This document shows, one piece after another, positions 21,721 through 32,325 of a stretch of 64,000 nucleotides of DNA. Location of the stretch: NCBI RefSeq assembly GCF_015354615.1, contig NZ_JACAVQ010000006.1, positions 96,335-160,334 on the forward strand, read 5' to 3'. Position 1 is the stretch's first letter. Every line of letters begins with the position of its first letter. The DNA comes from Aliidiomarina indica. Lineage in GTDB: Bacteria; Pseudomonadota; Gammaproteobacteria; Enterobacterales; Alteromonadaceae. Made by a program: the position numbers and the translations under genes. A model generated the notes under the pieces. It was not told the origin of the DNA. It did no database searches and saw only the letters and a program-made list of their open reading frames with translations.

Positions 21721-24006
21721 ATGACAGATTCAATTGCTAGCTCGATGCGCCACCGGCGTGAGTCCCGATTACCTAATGCGGAGTTACGTGCAAAGCGTCG
21801 TCGCATTCGGATGTTTAAAAATGGTTTATCTCGCTGGGGAATTACCGCTGCCGGATTTGGGGTAGTGTTGTCGTTGGCGACGATTTTCATATATCTCTTT
21901 TATGAAGTGATGCCCATTTTTAAAGGCGCATCGGTCACTCAAGAGCAGACATTCCAACTACCCGGTGAATCGTCCCTGCATTTAACCATTGAGCGTTATC
22001 AGGAACTGGGCTTGAATTTTGATGCCAGCGGTCAAGTTACGTTCTTTGAACTCGACTCAGGCACAGTGCGATTTCAAGATCAGGTGATGGGAAACCCAGG
22101 CGCGACCATTAGCACCTTTGCGAAGGGCGAAGATATTGGTGGTTTAGTCGGTTTTGCCTACGATGACGGTTCTGTGAATCTTGCACGTCCCGAATATCAA
22201 GTAACCTTCCCCGATGATGAGCGTTTAATTACGCCATTGTTAGCGCGGCCTTATGGCTCTGAACCCATTCAGCTTGATCCCGAAGGACACGCTATTACTC
22301 ACTTAAGTGTTCAGGAAAGTACCCGCGGTGCTCGTTCGGCGATGCTCGTAGGTTACACAGACGATGGCCGTTATGTCACCGCGCGCCTGACAACTCGGGA
22401 AAACTTATTTACCGGTGAGGTGGAAACACAGGTGACGCGTGGCGTGCTCCCGGCACTGCCAGTTGCTCCTCGCGGCATTCTTGTTGATAAAGAAATGCGC
22501 AGCGTGTTTGTAGCAGATGCCGCCGGTTACTTGCACTACATTGATATTCGAAATCCTCGCCAAGCGGAGTTAATGCACAGCATACGGGCAGCCGACGGCG
22601 AGTATATTACCGCAATGGATTTCTTAGTCGGGTCAGTCTCAATCATTGTGGGCACCGACAAAGGTACGTTGAGCCAATGGTTCCTAGTACGGGATGATGA
22701 AAATACGCGGGTACTGGTGCGAATTCGTGACTTTAAGTCACACCCAGCAGCAATTACGCACATTGCGCCAGAACATACGCGCAAGGGCTTTATTGTAGGA
22801 GATGCCAGCGGCACTGTGGGTGTTCATTACGGAACCTCGGCGCGCACGCTGTTGCAGCAACAGCTTCTCGAGGGCGGAGTGCAAGGTTTAGCGCTGTCTC
22901 CGGTTAACCGTCGTTTGATGGTCTTGGATCAAGCAAACAACCTTCATGTTCATGAGCTTTGGAACCGTCATCCACAGATTTCGTTTTCTGCGCTGTGGAA
23001 TCGGGTGTGGTACGAAGGCCGCAGCAATCCCGAATATATCTGGCAGTCATCTTCCGCCAGCGATGAATTTGAATCGAAATTCAGTTTGGTGCCGTTGTCG
23101 ATAGGAACGTTAAAGGCCGCTTTCTTCGCCATGTTGTTTGCCATGCCTTTGGCGATTATGGGGGCGATCTACACCGCTTACTTTATGACGCCGAAACTGC
23201 GCGGCATGGTAAAACCGACCATTGAAATTATGGAAGCGTTACCGACAGTTATCTTGGGCTTCTTGGCAGGGTTATGGTTGGCACCCTTTATGGAGAACAA
23301 TCTACCTGCGGTGTTCTCCTTGCTTATCGGTATGCCGATTGTGATGTTACTGATGGCGTTCTTATGGCGTTTCTTACCTCTGCAGCTGCGTAATCGCATT
23401 CCAGGAGGATGGGAAGCGGCCATTTTGGTGCCCGTGGTCCTTCTGTTCGGATGGGCCATGGTCACCCTGAGCCCTCATATTGAAGTGTGGTTCTTCGATG
23501 GCAGTATGCGCCAGTGGTTTACCGAAAACGGTATCACGTACGATCAGCGCAACGCCATGGTTGTTGGTGTGGCGATGGGGTTTGCGGTTATCCCAACGAT
23601 TTATTCAATCGCGGAAGACGCTGTATTTAACGTGCCTCGGCATTTAACCCAAGGTTCGTTGGCATTGGGCGCTACCCCTTGGCAAACCGTATTGGGCGTG
23701 GTGCTTCCAACCGCAAGCCCAGGCATTTTCTCTGCGATTATGATTGGTTTCGGACGCGCTGTCGGTGAAACCATGATCGTACTGATGGCTACCGGGAACA
23801 GCCCGATTGTGAACTTCAATATCTTTGAAGGCATGCGTACCTTGTCTGCCAACATCGCTGTGGAATTACCAGAAACAGCAGTAGGCAGTAGCCACTTTAG
23901 AATTCTGTTCTTGGCGGCGCTGGTGCTCCTCACCTTCACATTTATTTTGAATACCATCGCTGAAGTGGTTCGTCAGCGGTTACGTAAACGTTACAGCAGC
24001 CTGTAA
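21721..24006 (+). CDS. pstC: Phosphate ABC transporter permease PstC, enlarged form
   Basis: 761 residues, more than twice E. coli PstC (319). The first membrane helix lies near 36-63. A periplasmic region of roughly 370 residues follows, with beta-rich repeating units (for example VGYTDDGRYVTARL, SVFVADAAGYLHYID, GFIVGDASGTVGVHY), which I read as a beta-propeller. The permease core follows, with the EAA-type loop [19 protein letters not shown] and GRAVGETMIVLMATGNSP. It moves phosphate with PstA and PstB. Similar long PstC proteins occur in Vibrio- and Shewanella-like bacteria. The propeller role is unknown. Confidence 0.92.
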   Translation: MTDSIASSMRHRRESRLPNAELRAKRRRIRMFKNGLSRWGITAAGFGVVLSLATIFIYLFYEVMPIFKGASVTQEQTFQLPGESSLHLTIERYQELGLNFDASGQVTFFELDSGTVRFQDQVMGNPGATISTFAKGEDIGGLVGFAYDDGSVNLARPEYQVTFPDDERLITPLLARPYGSEPIQLDPEGHAITHLSVQESTRGARSAMLVGYTDDGRYVTARLTTRENLFTGEVETQVTRGVLPALPVAPRGILVDKEMRSVFVADAAGYLHYIDIRNPRQAELMHSIRAADGEYITAMDFLVGSVSIIVGTDKGTLSQWFLVRDDENTRVLVRIRDFKSHPAAITHIAPEHTRKGFIVGDASGTVGVHYGTSARTLLQQQLLEGGVQGLALSPVNRRLMVLDQANNLHVHELWNRHPQISFSALWNRVWYEGRSNPEYIWQSSSASDEFESKFSLVPLSIGTLKAAFFAMLFAMPLAIMGAIYTAYFMTPKLRGMVKPTIEIMEALPTVILGFLAGLWLAPFMENNLPAVFSLLIGMPIVMLLMAFLWRFLPLQLRNRIPGGWEAAILVPVVLLFGWAMVTLSPHIEVWFFDGSMRQWFTENGITYDQRNAMVVGVAMGFAVIPTIYSIAEDAVFNVPRHLTQGSLALGATPWQTVLGVVLPTASPGIFSAIMIGFGRAVGETMIVLMATGNSPIVNFNIFEGMRTLSANIAVELPETAVGSSHFRILFLAALVLLTFTFILNTIAEVVRQRLRKRYSSL

Positions 24007-24024
24007 TTACAAGGGGTATAAACG

Positions 24025-25695
24025 ATGAAACAGTGGTTTAGAAGCGGTACGCCTTGGATCTGGTTAACTGGCGGCGCGGTAACGATTAGTATTGTCATGG
24101 TGGTCGGCCTACTGAGCTTGATCGCCGTACGAGGCCTGAGTCATTTTTGGCCGGGCAACGTGGCTGAAGTAGAGATTACCAATTTTCGCACCGGTGAAGT
24201 GAGCTCGGTGATGGGTGAAATAGTCCGCAGTGAAACCATCACAGCGACCATGGCACGGGAAGGCGGTAATCCAGTTTCCGAAGGACAGGATCTAGTCACC
24301 CGTTATTTGTTTAAGCAAGGTAACCGTGACCAATTTGGTACCGATTTCGTGTGGCACTTTGGCAACACCATGGGCGAAGTCACCTATCCGAAAGGCGTGT
24401 TTGCTGTCGAGCGCCGGGAGTGGGGGAATTTCTATGGATTTCCGGTGGCCTTGCTTACCGATGGTTTGGTGGTTTCCACCGCTGACGATGTCGGCTTTTC
24501 CGCGCAGTTAAGCGTAGCGCTCGATCGGGCAATTACACGTGCCGATGAGCAACGCCAAATTGAGCGTCGCGAAGTCGGGCGCATTAACACGGCCATGGAG
24601 CGAATCCGCCTTGAACTGCGCAGTATGGAGCTTCAGGGGTTAGATGAGTCCGAACTGGCAACTCGTCGCGCTGAGTTAGATCGCCAACGCGAAGCCTTAG
24701 ATGCGGAATATAGTGTGCTGCGTCAGAAAATGGACGAGCTGCAGCGGGAGCGTCGCCGTGATGCATTAGTGATGCGCATGACCGATGGCCGTGAGGTTAC
24801 GTTAAACCTAAGCACCATCATTGCCATTACTCAGCCTAATGATATGTCGCTGACAGCAAAGTTTATTCAATACTTTGCCAAAATCGGTGAGTTTCTCAGT
24901 ACTGAACCCCGTGAAGCGAATACCGAGGGCGGGATCTTCCCGGCGATTTTCGGCACCATTACCATGGTGTTTATCATGTCGATCATGGTGACACCCTTCG
25001 GTATTTTGGCGGCGATTTACTTACGAGAGTATGCCAAGCAAGGCCCGGTGACACGCATGATCAGGATCAGTGTGTATAACCTTGCGGGTGTGCCTTCCAT
25101 TGTGTTTGGTGTGTTCGGTCTCGGCTTCTTCGTTTACTACCTAGGTGGAAATATCGATCGGATATTCTACGAAGCGGCGTTACCGTCACCGACATTTGGT
25201 ACCCCGGGTTTGTTCTGGGCATCGCTTACGCTGGCGCTGTTAACGCTACCGGTGGTGATTGTGTCTACCGAGGAAGGCTTAGCGCGCATACCGAGCACGG
25301 TACGTCAGGGTTCGTTAGCCCTGGGTGCGACCAAGTCAGAAACCCTATGGCGGGTTGTAGTGCCGTTAGCGACTCCAGGCATGATGACCGGATTAATTTT
25401 GGCGATTGCCCGTGCAGCCGGTGAGGTTGCACCATTGATGCTGGTGGGTGTGGTTAAATTGGCACCGAATTTGCCGATTGATGGTGAGTTCCCCTTCGTT
25501 CACTTGGAGCGGAAAATCATGCATCTTGGCTTCCATATTTTCGACGTCGGCTTCCAAAGCCCGAACGTAGAAGCCTCACGACCATTAGTTTATGCAACCG
25601 CCTTGGTTCTGGTATTGCTGATTGTGCTGCTGAATTTAACCGCAATCAGTATCCGTAACCGCTTGCGTGAAAAGTATCGCAGTGATTCGGATTAA
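24025..25695 (+). CDS. pstA: Phosphate ABC transporter permease PstA, enlarged form
   Basis: 556 residues against about 296 in E. coli. After the first membrane helix (about 12-38) comes a periplasmic insertion of roughly 240 residues. It contains a charged coiled coil (about 165-245, rich in Arg, Glu and Leu). The permease core follows, with the coupling loop [19 protein letters not shown] and [15 protein letters not shown]. It pairs with PstC, which carries its own large insertion, so the two extra domains probably meet in the periplasm. Confidence 0.92.
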   Translation: MKQWFRSGTPWIWLTGGAVTISIVMVVGLLSLIAVRGLSHFWPGNVAEVEITNFRTGEVSSVMGEIVRSETITATMAREGGNPVSEGQDLVTRYLFKQGNRDQFGTDFVWHFGNTMGEVTYPKGVFAVERREWGNFYGFPVALLTDGLVVSTADDVGFSAQLSVALDRAITRADEQRQIERREVGRINTAMERIRLELRSMELQGLDESELATRRAELDRQREALDAEYSVLRQKMDELQRERRRDALVMRMTDGREVTLNLSTIIAITQPNDMSLTAKFIQYFAKIGEFLSTEPREANTEGGIFPAIFGTITMVFIMSIMVTPFGILAAIYLREYAKQGPVTRMIRISVYNLAGVPSIVFGVFGLGFFVYYLGGNIDRIFYEAALPSPTFGTPGLFWASLTLALLTLPVVIVSTEEGLARIPSTVRQGSLALGATKSETLWRVVVPLATPGMMTGLILAIARAAGEVAPLMLVGVVKLAPNLPIDGEFPFVHLERKIMHLGFHIFDVGFQSPNVEASRPLVYATALVLVLLIVLLNLTAISIRNRLREKYRSDSD

Positions 25696-25739
25696 TCCGA
25701 GTCACCTCGTCGCTGCAACGAATTCAATTTGAGAGCAAA

Positions 25740-26576
25740 GTGAATACTATGGAAAAACAAACTGAAAAGCCGACCCTTAAAACGCATTTAGCGGCGCCAA
25801 GTGAAGTGAATATTGCGGAGCTTCCTTGCAAGTTGGAAGTGAATAATCTGCGCTTGTCGTACGGCAAAGATGAAGCGTTAAAAGGCATCAACCTTGTGAT
25901 TCCCGAGAAGCGAGTCACGGCATTTATCGGACCTTCTGGGTGCGGTAAATCAACCTTGTTGCGCTGCTTTAATCGCATGAATGATCTGGTGGATAGCTGC
26001 ACGATTAGCGGTGAGATTTTGCTTGATAAGCAAAATATTTACGCGCCAGGTGTGGACGTTGCCGAGTTACGTCGTCAGGTGGGAATGGTGTTTCAGAAGC
26101 CCAACCCATTCCCTAAATCGATTTATGAGAACGTGGCCTACGGCTTGCGCCTGCAAGGCGTAAATGACCGCCGAACCCTTGATGAAGTGGTAGAGCAATC
26201 GCTTCGCGGGGCAGCACTGTGGGATGAAGTAAAAGACCGTTTGCATGACAATGCGTTTGGCTTGTCAGGTGGTCAGCAACAGCGTTTGGTGATTGCCCGG
26301 GCCATTGCCATTGAGCCAGAAGTGCTGTTATTGGATGAGCCGGCATCGGCATTGGATCCGATTTCAACGTTAAAAATTGAAGAGTTAATTAACGATCTCA
26401 AAGAGCAGTACACCATTGTGATCGTAACCCACAACATGCAACAGGCGGCTCGGGTTTCCGATCAAACCGCGTTCTTGTACATGGGAGAACTTATTGAGTA
26501 CGCCGACACCAATACCTTGTTTACCACGCCGGCGAAAAAACAAACTGAAGACTATATTACCGGACGTTACGGTTAA
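25740..26576 (+). CDS. pstB: Phosphate ABC transporter ATPase PstB
   Basis: 278 residues. Walker [11 protein letters not shown]-loop [16 protein letters not shown], signature LSGGQQQRL, Walker [14 protein letters not shown] and the H-loop THNMQQA are all present. It drives phosphate import through PstCA. A GTG at 25740 and an ATG at 25749 are both possible starts; neither has a clear ribosome site advantage. About 30 residues precede the ATPase core. Confidence 0.96.
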   Translation: MNTMEKQTEKPTLKTHLAAPSEVNIAELPCKLEVNNLRLSYGKDEALKGINLVIPEKRVTAFIGPSGCGKSTLLRCFNRMNDLVDSCTISGEILLDKQNIYAPGVDVAELRRQVGMVFQKPNPFPKSIYENVAYGLRLQGVNDRRTLDEVVEQSLRGAALWDEVKDRLHDNAFGLSGGQQQRLVIARAIAIEPEVLLLDEPASALDPISTLKIEELINDLKEQYTIVIVTHNMQQAARVSDQTAFLYMGELIEYADTNTLFTTPAKKQTEDYITGRYG

Positions 26577-26592
26577 GGGTGAATGGGGGTGA

Positions 26593-27306
26593 ATGATGGA
26601 AAATAAAGGCAAACACATTTCCGAACGGTTCGACAGTGAACTCGAAAGCGTGCGTAATGCGGTACTGTCGATGGGCGGCATGGTTGAGAAGCAACTGAGC
26701 GATGCCTTGTTGGCAATTGAGAATAACGATAGTGAGTTAGCCGATGCGGTTTTGTCCAACGACAAGAACATTAACTCGTTAGAAATGGATATCGACGGTG
26801 CCTGTACGCGCATTATTGCCAAGCGTCAGCCAACCGCCAGTGATTTACGATTGATTGTTGCGACCCTGAAAACAATCGCCGATCTTGAGCGCATTGGTGA
26901 TGAAGTAAAGCGCTTAGCACGAGTAGCCAAAGAGAGCTTCAGTAGTGATCAGAAGCACTTGCTCGTGAGCTTAGAAAATTTAGGGCAGCTGGTGATTCAC
27001 ATGTTGCGTCAGGCGCTAGATGCATTCGCCCGCATGGATGGTGAAGCGGCCCTTGAAGTGCATAAACTAGACGGCAATATCGATCGTCAATACGAAGCGA
27101 TGATGCGTCAGTTAATGACCTACATGATGGAAGATCCGCGCAGCATTCCAAAGGTGATGGATGTGGTGTGGTCGGCGCGATCGTTAGAACGCATCGGTGA
27201 TCGCTGTCAGAACATTTCCGAATACATTATCTACAATGTATACGGTAAAGATGTGCGCCACACATCAACAGAAACCATGACAGAAACCGTGCAACGTAAG
27301 CGTTGA
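26593..27306 (+). CDS. phoU: Phosphate signalling protein PhoU
   Basis: 237 residues, two PhoU three-helix repeats. The metal-binding type motifs ADLERIGDEVKRLAR and RSLERIGDRCQNISEYI mark the two halves. It links Pst transport to PhoR, keeping the regulon off when phosphate is plentiful. Two adjacent ATG codons lie behind GGGGTGA. It is the last gene of the pst operon and is followed by two palindromic repeats. Confidence 0.96.
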   Translation: MMENKGKHISERFDSELESVRNAVLSMGGMVEKQLSDALLAIENNDSELADAVLSNDKNINSLEMDIDGACTRIIAKRQPTASDLRLIVATLKTIADLERIGDEVKRLARVAKESFSSDQKHLLVSLENLGQLVIHMLRQALDAFARMDGEAALEVHKLDGNIDRQYEAMMRQLMTYMMEDPRSIPKVMDVVWSARSLERIGDRCQNISEYIIYNVYGKDVRHTSTETMTETVQRKR

Positions 27307-27315
27307 TTCGGGCAA

Positions 27316-27342
27316 CGTGACCAACGCACTGCGTTGGTCACG
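27316..27342. repeat. CCAACGC palindrome after phoU
   Basis: A perfect inverted repeat with 12-bp arms around ACT (CGTGACCAACGC / GCGTTGGTCACG), 10 bp behind the phoU stop. Confidence 0.85.
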
Positions 27343-27368
27343 AAGGAATACGGCACCACGGCACGTAG

Positions 27369-27385
27369 CCAACGCACTGCGTTGG
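27369..27385. repeat. Second CCAACGC palindrome after phoU
   Basis: CCAACGCACTGCGTTGG, the same core as the copy 53 bp upstream, with flanks that do not pair (GTAG left, TCAG right). Confidence 0.85.
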
Positions 27386-27413
27386 TCAGGTGCCGATTTT
27401 CGCAGCCAAACAA

Positions 27414-27827
27414 TTATCCATTAAAACTCCAGATATAGCGAAGCGCCGGTCTGAAGCTTTCTTCATACAATTTATCCCAAAGATCGAACAAGGCAGGGGT
27501 GCAGCCAAGCACATCGACCAATTCAAGGGCTTCCTCATTGAAAAACGCTTCGTCGACACCTTCCTCACTCACCATGTCCAGCGCTTCGAAATAACTGTAA
27601 CTGGTTTTGTTGCGAATGATTTCATCGATCCGGAGAATATCGTGCATGGTAAGCAAGGAGTAATTGCATTGTTGACGAATGCGCTCGTTGATTTCCATGT
27701 AATACAGTACTTCACCGAGGCTCTCAAATAGCTTCATTTCTGCGTCGCTTGCCTTGGCAGCGGGTACACTTGGAACGAGTGCGAAAAGGACGGCAAAGGC
27801 CCCGATGATGAAAGATTTCATATCCAT
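27414..27827 (-). CDS. Small exported protein of unknown function
   Basis: 137 residues. A clear signal peptide (FIIGAFAVLFALVPSVPAAKA) is cut near residue 26. The mature part of about 110 residues is acidic and helical, with two cysteines (in RQQCNYS and LGCTPA) that could form a disulfide in the periplasm. I do not recognise a family. ATG 27827 or ATG 27821 could be the start. It lies between the pst operon and serA and ends about 30 bp from the palindrome pair. Confidence 0.7.
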   Translation of the reverse strand: MDMKSFIIGAFAVLFALVPSVPAAKASDAEMKLFESLGEVLYYMEINERIRQQCNYSLLTMHDILRIDEIIRNKTSYSYFEALDMVSEEGVDEAFFNEEALELVDVLGCTPALFDLWDKLYEESFRPALRYIWSFNG

Positions 27828-27930
27828 ATATCCCGTGAAGGTTGAACCTTAGGTATATCTGTTTATAAAACAATCAGCAAATTTTTCTGGTGCGGCAGCC
27901 AAAGCGATGCGATGGTGCGGAGTGCGGTAA

Positions 27931-27947
27931 CCAACGCAATGCGTTGG
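27931..27947. repeat. CCAACGC palindrome behind serA
   Basis: CCAACGCAATGCGTTGG between the small exported protein gene and serA, 5 bp beyond the serA stop codon. Confidence 0.85.
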
Positions 27948-27952
27948 CTACG

Positions 27953-29185
27953 TTAGTGCAGTACGCGGCAGCGAATGGTTCCGGGTACTTGCTTTAACTG
28001 CTCAAGCGCTTGTTCCGCTAGCTCACTATCAACATCCATCACAACATAACCAAGTTCGTTGTCGGTTTGTAAGTACTGACCTGAAATGTTCACGCCCAAC
28101 TCTGCAAAAATTTGGTTGATGCGGGTAAGTACGCCGGGTTGGTTGCGATGAATGTGGAGTAAACGACTGCTCTGTCCGTGGGTGGGTAAGTTCACCTCGG
28201 GGAAGTTCACCGCCGATAAGGTGGAGCCGTTATCGGAGTATTTAATCAACTTATGAGCGACCTCTGTGCCAATGTTTTCCTGCGCTTCTTGCGTGCTTCC
28301 CCCGATATGGGGTGTCAGAATAACATTGCTTAGGCCGCGTAACGGCGAGTGAAAAACATCATCGTTACTTTTCGGTTCGACCGGGAACACATCAATGGCA
28401 GCACCATTAAGATGGCCTGCTCGCAAGCGCTCTGCCAACGCTTCCAGATCAACAACCTGTCCGCGAGAGGCATTAATTAAACTGGCGCCTGGCTTCATTA
28501 GCGCAAGCTCACGGCTTCCCAGCAAGTTATGAGTTTGTTCAGTTTCAGGGACGTGTAAGGTGACGATATCGCTCGCGCTTAATAAGGCATCGAGGGTGGG
28601 CATCGGAAACGCATTGCCCAGAGATAACTTGGTTTCAATATCGTAGAACACCACCCGCATACCTAATTGTTCAGCGAGCACACCGAGCTGTGTTCCAATG
28701 TGACCATAACCGACAATACCGAGCGTTTTACCGCGAGCTTCGTGAGAGCCTTGAGCTGATTTCAGCCAGCCTCCGGCATGGCAGGCGCTGCTTTTTTCCG
28801 GCACCTTACGCAGCAACATAATAATTTCGGCAAGCACTAACTCAGCAACACTACGAGTGTTGGAGAATGGCGCGTTAAATACCGGAATACCAAATTCACG
28901 GGCCGCCGCGACATCCACTTGATTGGTGCCAATACAAAAGCAGCCAATGGCGTTTAAGCGCTCCGCATGTTGCAGAACGTTGCGCGATACCTGTGTGCGT
29001 GAGCGAATACCAAGAAAATGATAGTCTCCGATTCTTGCTGCAAGCTCATCTTCATTAAGCGCCGTGCTGACTTGATCAATTTCGGTGTAGCCATGCTGCT
29101 CAAAACAATCTACCGCACTGGGATGCACCCCTTCGAGCAGCAAAACCTTTATTTTTTCCTTGGCAAGCGAGTACATCGGGGGCAT
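27953..29185 (-). CDS. serA: D-3-phosphoglycerate dehydrogenase
   Basis: Oxidises 3-phosphoglycerate, the first step of serine synthesis. 410 residues, the same length as E. coli SerA. Visible are the substrate-domain motif GCFCIGTNQVD, the NAD fold GIVGYGHIGTQLG, the catalytic His in LTPHIGGSTQEAQ, and the C-terminal ACT domain (about 335-410) that binds serine for feedback inhibition. Met4 is an alternative start. Serine feeds the glycine cleavage genes further right only through metabolism, not by linkage. Confidence 0.96.
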   Translation of the reverse strand: MPPMYSLAKEKIKVLLLEGVHPSAVDCFEQHGYTEIDQVSTALNEDELAARIGDYHFLGIRSRTQVSRNVLQHAERLNAIGCFCIGTNQVDVAAAREFGIPVFNAPFSNTRSVAELVLAEIIMLLRKVPEKSSACHAGGWLKSAQGSHEARGKTLGIVGYGHIGTQLGVLAEQLGMRVVFYDIETKLSLGNAFPMPTLDALLSASDIVTLHVPETEQTHNLLGSRELALMKPGASLINASRGQVVDLEALAERLRAGHLNGAAIDVFPVEPKSNDDVFHSPLRGLSNVILTPHIGGSTQEAQENIGTEVAHKLIKYSDNGSTLSAVNFPEVNLPTHGQSSRLLHIHRNQPGVLTRINQIFAELGVNISGQYLQTDNELGYVVMDVDSELAEQALEQLKQVPGTIRCRVLH

Positions 29186-29200
29186 TGAGCAGGCTCCTAA

Positions 29201-29866
29201 CTATTTACGGGTTTTTGTAAAAACGTCTTTTCCGTCACTTAACAGCGCAACGTCTGCGCCACGGGCAGCAAATAAACCGTTGGTGACTACCCCTGTAATT
29301 TGATTGAGTTTGGCTTCAAGCGCTATGGGCTCTTCGATATTCAGATTATAAACATCAAGAATAATGTTGCCGTTATCGGTGGTGACACCATCGCGATAAA
29401 CCGGATCGCCACCTAACTTCACGATTTCGCGGGCCACATAAGAGCGCGCCATGGGAATCACTTCAACGGGGAGGGGGAAGGCACCGAGTACGTCTACTTC
29501 TTTGCTGGTATCTGCAATACAAATAAAGGATGTGGCCACGGCTGCGACAATTTTCTCGCGAGTAAGGGCACCGCCGCCGCCTTTAATCATCTGTAAATGA
29601 CGATTAATTTCATCGGCGCCATCGACGTACACGGCAATATCGCTTACGCCGTTTAAGTCGTACACAGGAATACCATGAGATTTTAACCGCGCCGTCGAGG
29701 CTTCAGAGCTAGATACGGCACCGTCGATATCTTGTTTCAGCGCCGCAAGTGCATCGATAAAGAAGTTCACAGTGGAGCCAGTGCCAACCCCAACCACGGT
29801 TCCTGGTTTGACGTAGGCGATGGCTGCTTCTGCAGCGAGACGTTTGGCGTGATCTTGCGTGCTCAT
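29201..29866 (-). CDS. rpiA: Ribose-5-phosphate isomerase A
   Basis: Interconverts ribose 5-phosphate and ribulose 5-phosphate. 221 residues with the family motifs [23 protein letters not shown] and the catalytic [10 protein letters not shown]. It lies 15 bp upstream of serA on the same strand; serA-rpiA adjacency is also found in E. coli. Confidence 0.97.
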   Translation of the reverse strand: MSTQDHAKRLAAEAAIAYVKPGTVVGVGTGSTVNFFIDALAALKQDIDGAVSSSEASTARLKSHGIPVYDLNGVSDIAVYVDGADEINRHLQMIKGGGGALTREKIVAAVATSFICIADTSKEVDVLGAFPLPVEVIPMARSYVAREIVKLGGDPVYRDGVTTDNGNIILDVYNLNIEEPIALEAKLNQITGVVTNGLFAARGADVALLSDGKDVFTKTRK

Positions 29867-29924
29867 AGGTGCTCCATTCTGACGTTAAGGGGAAGGAATA
29901 TGTTGCTGTCAGGATGGACACTCA

Positions 29925-30566
29925 TTATACGTCTCTGGAGGAGAACTGCCAGCTTTTAGACGGTGTAATAATTCGTGGGAGCGGAACATCCCAGGGGGCA
30001 TGTGGCAGTGTGTCTGCTTGTTGCTCATCGAAGGCAATGCCAACGGGCAAAAGATGCGGAAGTTCACCCCGTAGCCACGGCGCCAAAGTACGGTCGTAGA
30101 AGCCACCGCCCATGCCTAAGCGGTTGCCCACCGCATCAAATGCAACGAGCGGAACAAAAAGTAAATCGATGTCTTGCAGCGGAATAATGCGTTTTGCCTC
30201 ATAAGGTGGCTCTGGAATACCATACTTATTGGCGCGCAGTGGCGTATTGTGATCGGTCTGCAAAAAAACTAAGTGGTTGCGGTCGAATTGATGAAGCACG
30301 GGCACGGCGAAGCGTTGGTCGTTATCAATATGATGGAGCAGTGGTGTTAGGTCGGGTTCACCGTCATTTGGAAAATAGGCACCAATAGTTTTGGCACCAC
30401 GCTCATCAATGAGCGTTAACACGGCCTGAATAATGGCCTGTTCGGCGTGCACACGCTGCTCTGCTGTTAAATCCCGTCGAGTGCTTCGAAAATGTTTGCG
30501 CAGCATCGTCCGCGCTAAATCATCGGCGGCATTAAGCTCCGTCTGGATTGGCTGATTCGTGGTCAC
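29925..30566 (-). CDS. 5-formyltetrahydrofolate cyclo-ligase
   Basis: Converts 5-formyl-THF to 5,10-methenyl-THF with ATP, recycling the by-product of serine hydroxymethyltransferase. Motifs RRDLTAEQR, the phosphate loop FVPLVAFDAVGNRLGMGGGFYDRTL and the C-terminal DVPLPRIITP are clear. The frame is open to 30617, but a GTG at 30566 has AGGAGG 8 bp before it and gives 213 residues, so I prefer it. In E. coli this gene (ygfA) sits behind zapA and 6S RNA. Here it is separated from them and sits next to rpiA. Confidence 0.92.
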   Translation of the reverse strand: MTTNQPIQTELNAADDLARTMLRKHFRSTRRDLTAEQRVHAEQAIIQAVLTLIDERGAKTIGAYFPNDGEPDLTPLLHHIDNDQRFAVPVLHQFDRNHLVFLQTDHNTPLRANKYGIPEPPYEAKRIIPLQDIDLLFVPLVAFDAVGNRLGMGGGFYDRTLAPWLRGELPHLLPVGIAFDEQQADTLPHAPWDVPLPRIITPSKSWQFSSRDV

Positions 30567-30697
30567 TTGCAGAGCCTCCTGATAGCGATACTTTACTTCA
30601 ATACGAGAGCTTGCCACACTGACGCAGGCATTATGTCACAGTATGCGAAACTCAATCCGAGATTAGAAGCCTGAATACATATTAATTGGAAGCATTC

Positions 30698-32281
30698 ATG
30701 AAAGCACACGCCACAGCAGGACTTGTTCACACAATCGCCAAGCATTGGCATGTCACCTTAAGCGCAATGGTTGCCATAGTATTGTTGCTGTCACCGCTCG
30801 CTCACGCGGCCAGTGAAGGCCCTTTTGAGCGCATTATTTTGCGTGGTGGCATTTTAGTGAACGGTGAAGGGGCGCCGCCGGTGGGGCCCGTTGATATTGT
30901 GATTGAAGGCGACACCATTACGCGGGTAGATGTGGTCGGGTATCCCGGGGTGCCGATTCATGAGCGCCGGCGTCCCCAGGCCGATGCCAATACCCGTGAA
31001 ATTGATATTAGCGGTCACTATGTGCTGCCGGGCTTTGTGGACATGCATGGACACATTGGCGGCTCAGCGCAAAATATTCCTGCTGAATATGTATATAAAC
31101 TGTGGTTAGCCCACGGTATTACCACGGTGCGGGAGCCGGGAAGTTTTCGCGGCGTTGAATGGACGGTGGAGGAAGCACGAAAGGCGGCCGCCCATGAAAC
31201 CATCGCACCGCGCATTATTCCTTACGCGGGCTTTGGCCGCGGCTCTGAGGAGCCCATTATCACAGGGGAACAAGCGCGAGCCTGGATTCGCTCGGTTCAA
31301 GAACGGGGCGCGCAGGGCATTAAGTTTTTCGGAGCCACACCACGGGTAATTTCTGCCGCCATTGACGAGGCGAATCAGTTGGGTATGGGTACCATGATGC
31401 ATCATGCCCAGCTCAACGTGGTGCGCACCAATGTATTAGATTCCGCACGCATGGGTTTGGGCAGTATGGAACATTGGTATGGTCTGCCGGAGGCGTTGTT
31501 TACCAACCAAGTGATTCAGAATTATTCGCCGGATTACAATTATCAGAACGAGCAAGACCGTTTTGGCGAAGCAGGCCAATTGTGGAAACAAGCGGCGCGC
31601 AAAGGCTCGGATCGTTGGAATGAGGTGCGTGATGAACTCATTGCTCTCGATTTCACCATCAACCCGACCTTAAATATTTATGAAGCGAGCCGCGATGCCG
31701 CCGCGCAACGCAACGCAGAATGGCATGATGACTACACCTTGCCAACGTTGTGGGAGTTCTTTAAGCCAAGTCGCTATGCGCACGGTTCTTATTGGTTTGA
31801 TTGGACCACGGATCATGAGATTGCGTGGCGGGAGAACTATCGCCTGTGGTTTGAATTCTTAAATGACTACAAAAACCATGGTGGTCGAGTCACGGCGGGA
31901 TCGGATTCAGGGTATATCTATAAGATTTACGGATTTGGCTATATTCAAGAGCTCGAGCTTCTGCGCGAAGCCGGATTTAACGCGCTAGAAGTGGTGCGCG
32001 CCGCCACGTTAAGTGGTGCTGAAGCTTTGGGTCTTGAAGATGAAATAGGCAGCATCGTGCCTGGAAAACGGGCCGATCTATTTATTGTGAAAGAGAATCC
32101 GCTAAGAAACTTGAAGGTTCTGTATGGAACAGGGCACTATAGGTTAAACGACCAAAATGAACCGGAACGCACTCAAGGGGTTCTATGGACGATGCGCGAT
32201 GGTGTGTTGTACGACGCTCAACAGCTGTTAGCCGATGTTCGCGAAATGGTACGCCAGGCTCGAGAAGAGGCGGCTGAGTAA
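30698..32281 (+). CDS. Exported amidohydrolase family protein
   Basis: 527 residues from ATG 30698. A signal peptide (hydrophobic stretch about 24-40, ending AHAAS) precedes a metal-dependent hydrolase of the imidazolonepropionase-like type. The metal site HGHIGG follows LPGFVDM, and a second site HHAQ lies in the middle. The C-terminal GSDSG and GSIVPGKRADLFIV are typical of the superfamily. The substrate cannot be told; relatives cut dipeptides or cyclic amides. It is divergent from the cyclo-ligase gene and 44 bp before a lipoprotein gene. Confidence 0.85.
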   Translation: MKAHATAGLVHTIAKHWHVTLSAMVAIVLLLSPLAHAASEGPFERIILRGGILVNGEGAPPVGPVDIVIEGDTITRVDVVGYPGVPIHERRRPQADANTREIDISGHYVLPGFVDMHGHIGGSAQNIPAEYVYKLWLAHGITTVREPGSFRGVEWTVEEARKAAAHETIAPRIIPYAGFGRGSEEPIITGEQARAWIRSVQERGAQGIKFFGATPRVISAAIDEANQLGMGTMMHHAQLNVVRTNVLDSARMGLGSMEHWYGLPEALFTNQVIQNYSPDYNYQNEQDRFGEAGQLWKQAARKGSDRWNEVRDELIALDFTINPTLNIYEASRDAAAQRNAEWHDDYTLPTLWEFFKPSRYAHGSYWFDWTTDHEIAWRENYRLWFEFLNDYKNHGGRVTAGSDSGYIYKIYGFGYIQELELLREAGFNALEVVRAATLSGAEALGLEDEIGSIVPGKRADLFIVKENPLRNLKVLYGTGHYRLNDQNEPERTQGVLWTMRDGVLYDAQQLLADVREMVRQAREEAAE

Positions 32282-32325
32282 CAGTTGAATGACAATAACG
32301 GAGTCTAAACTCCGGAGACAGTAAG

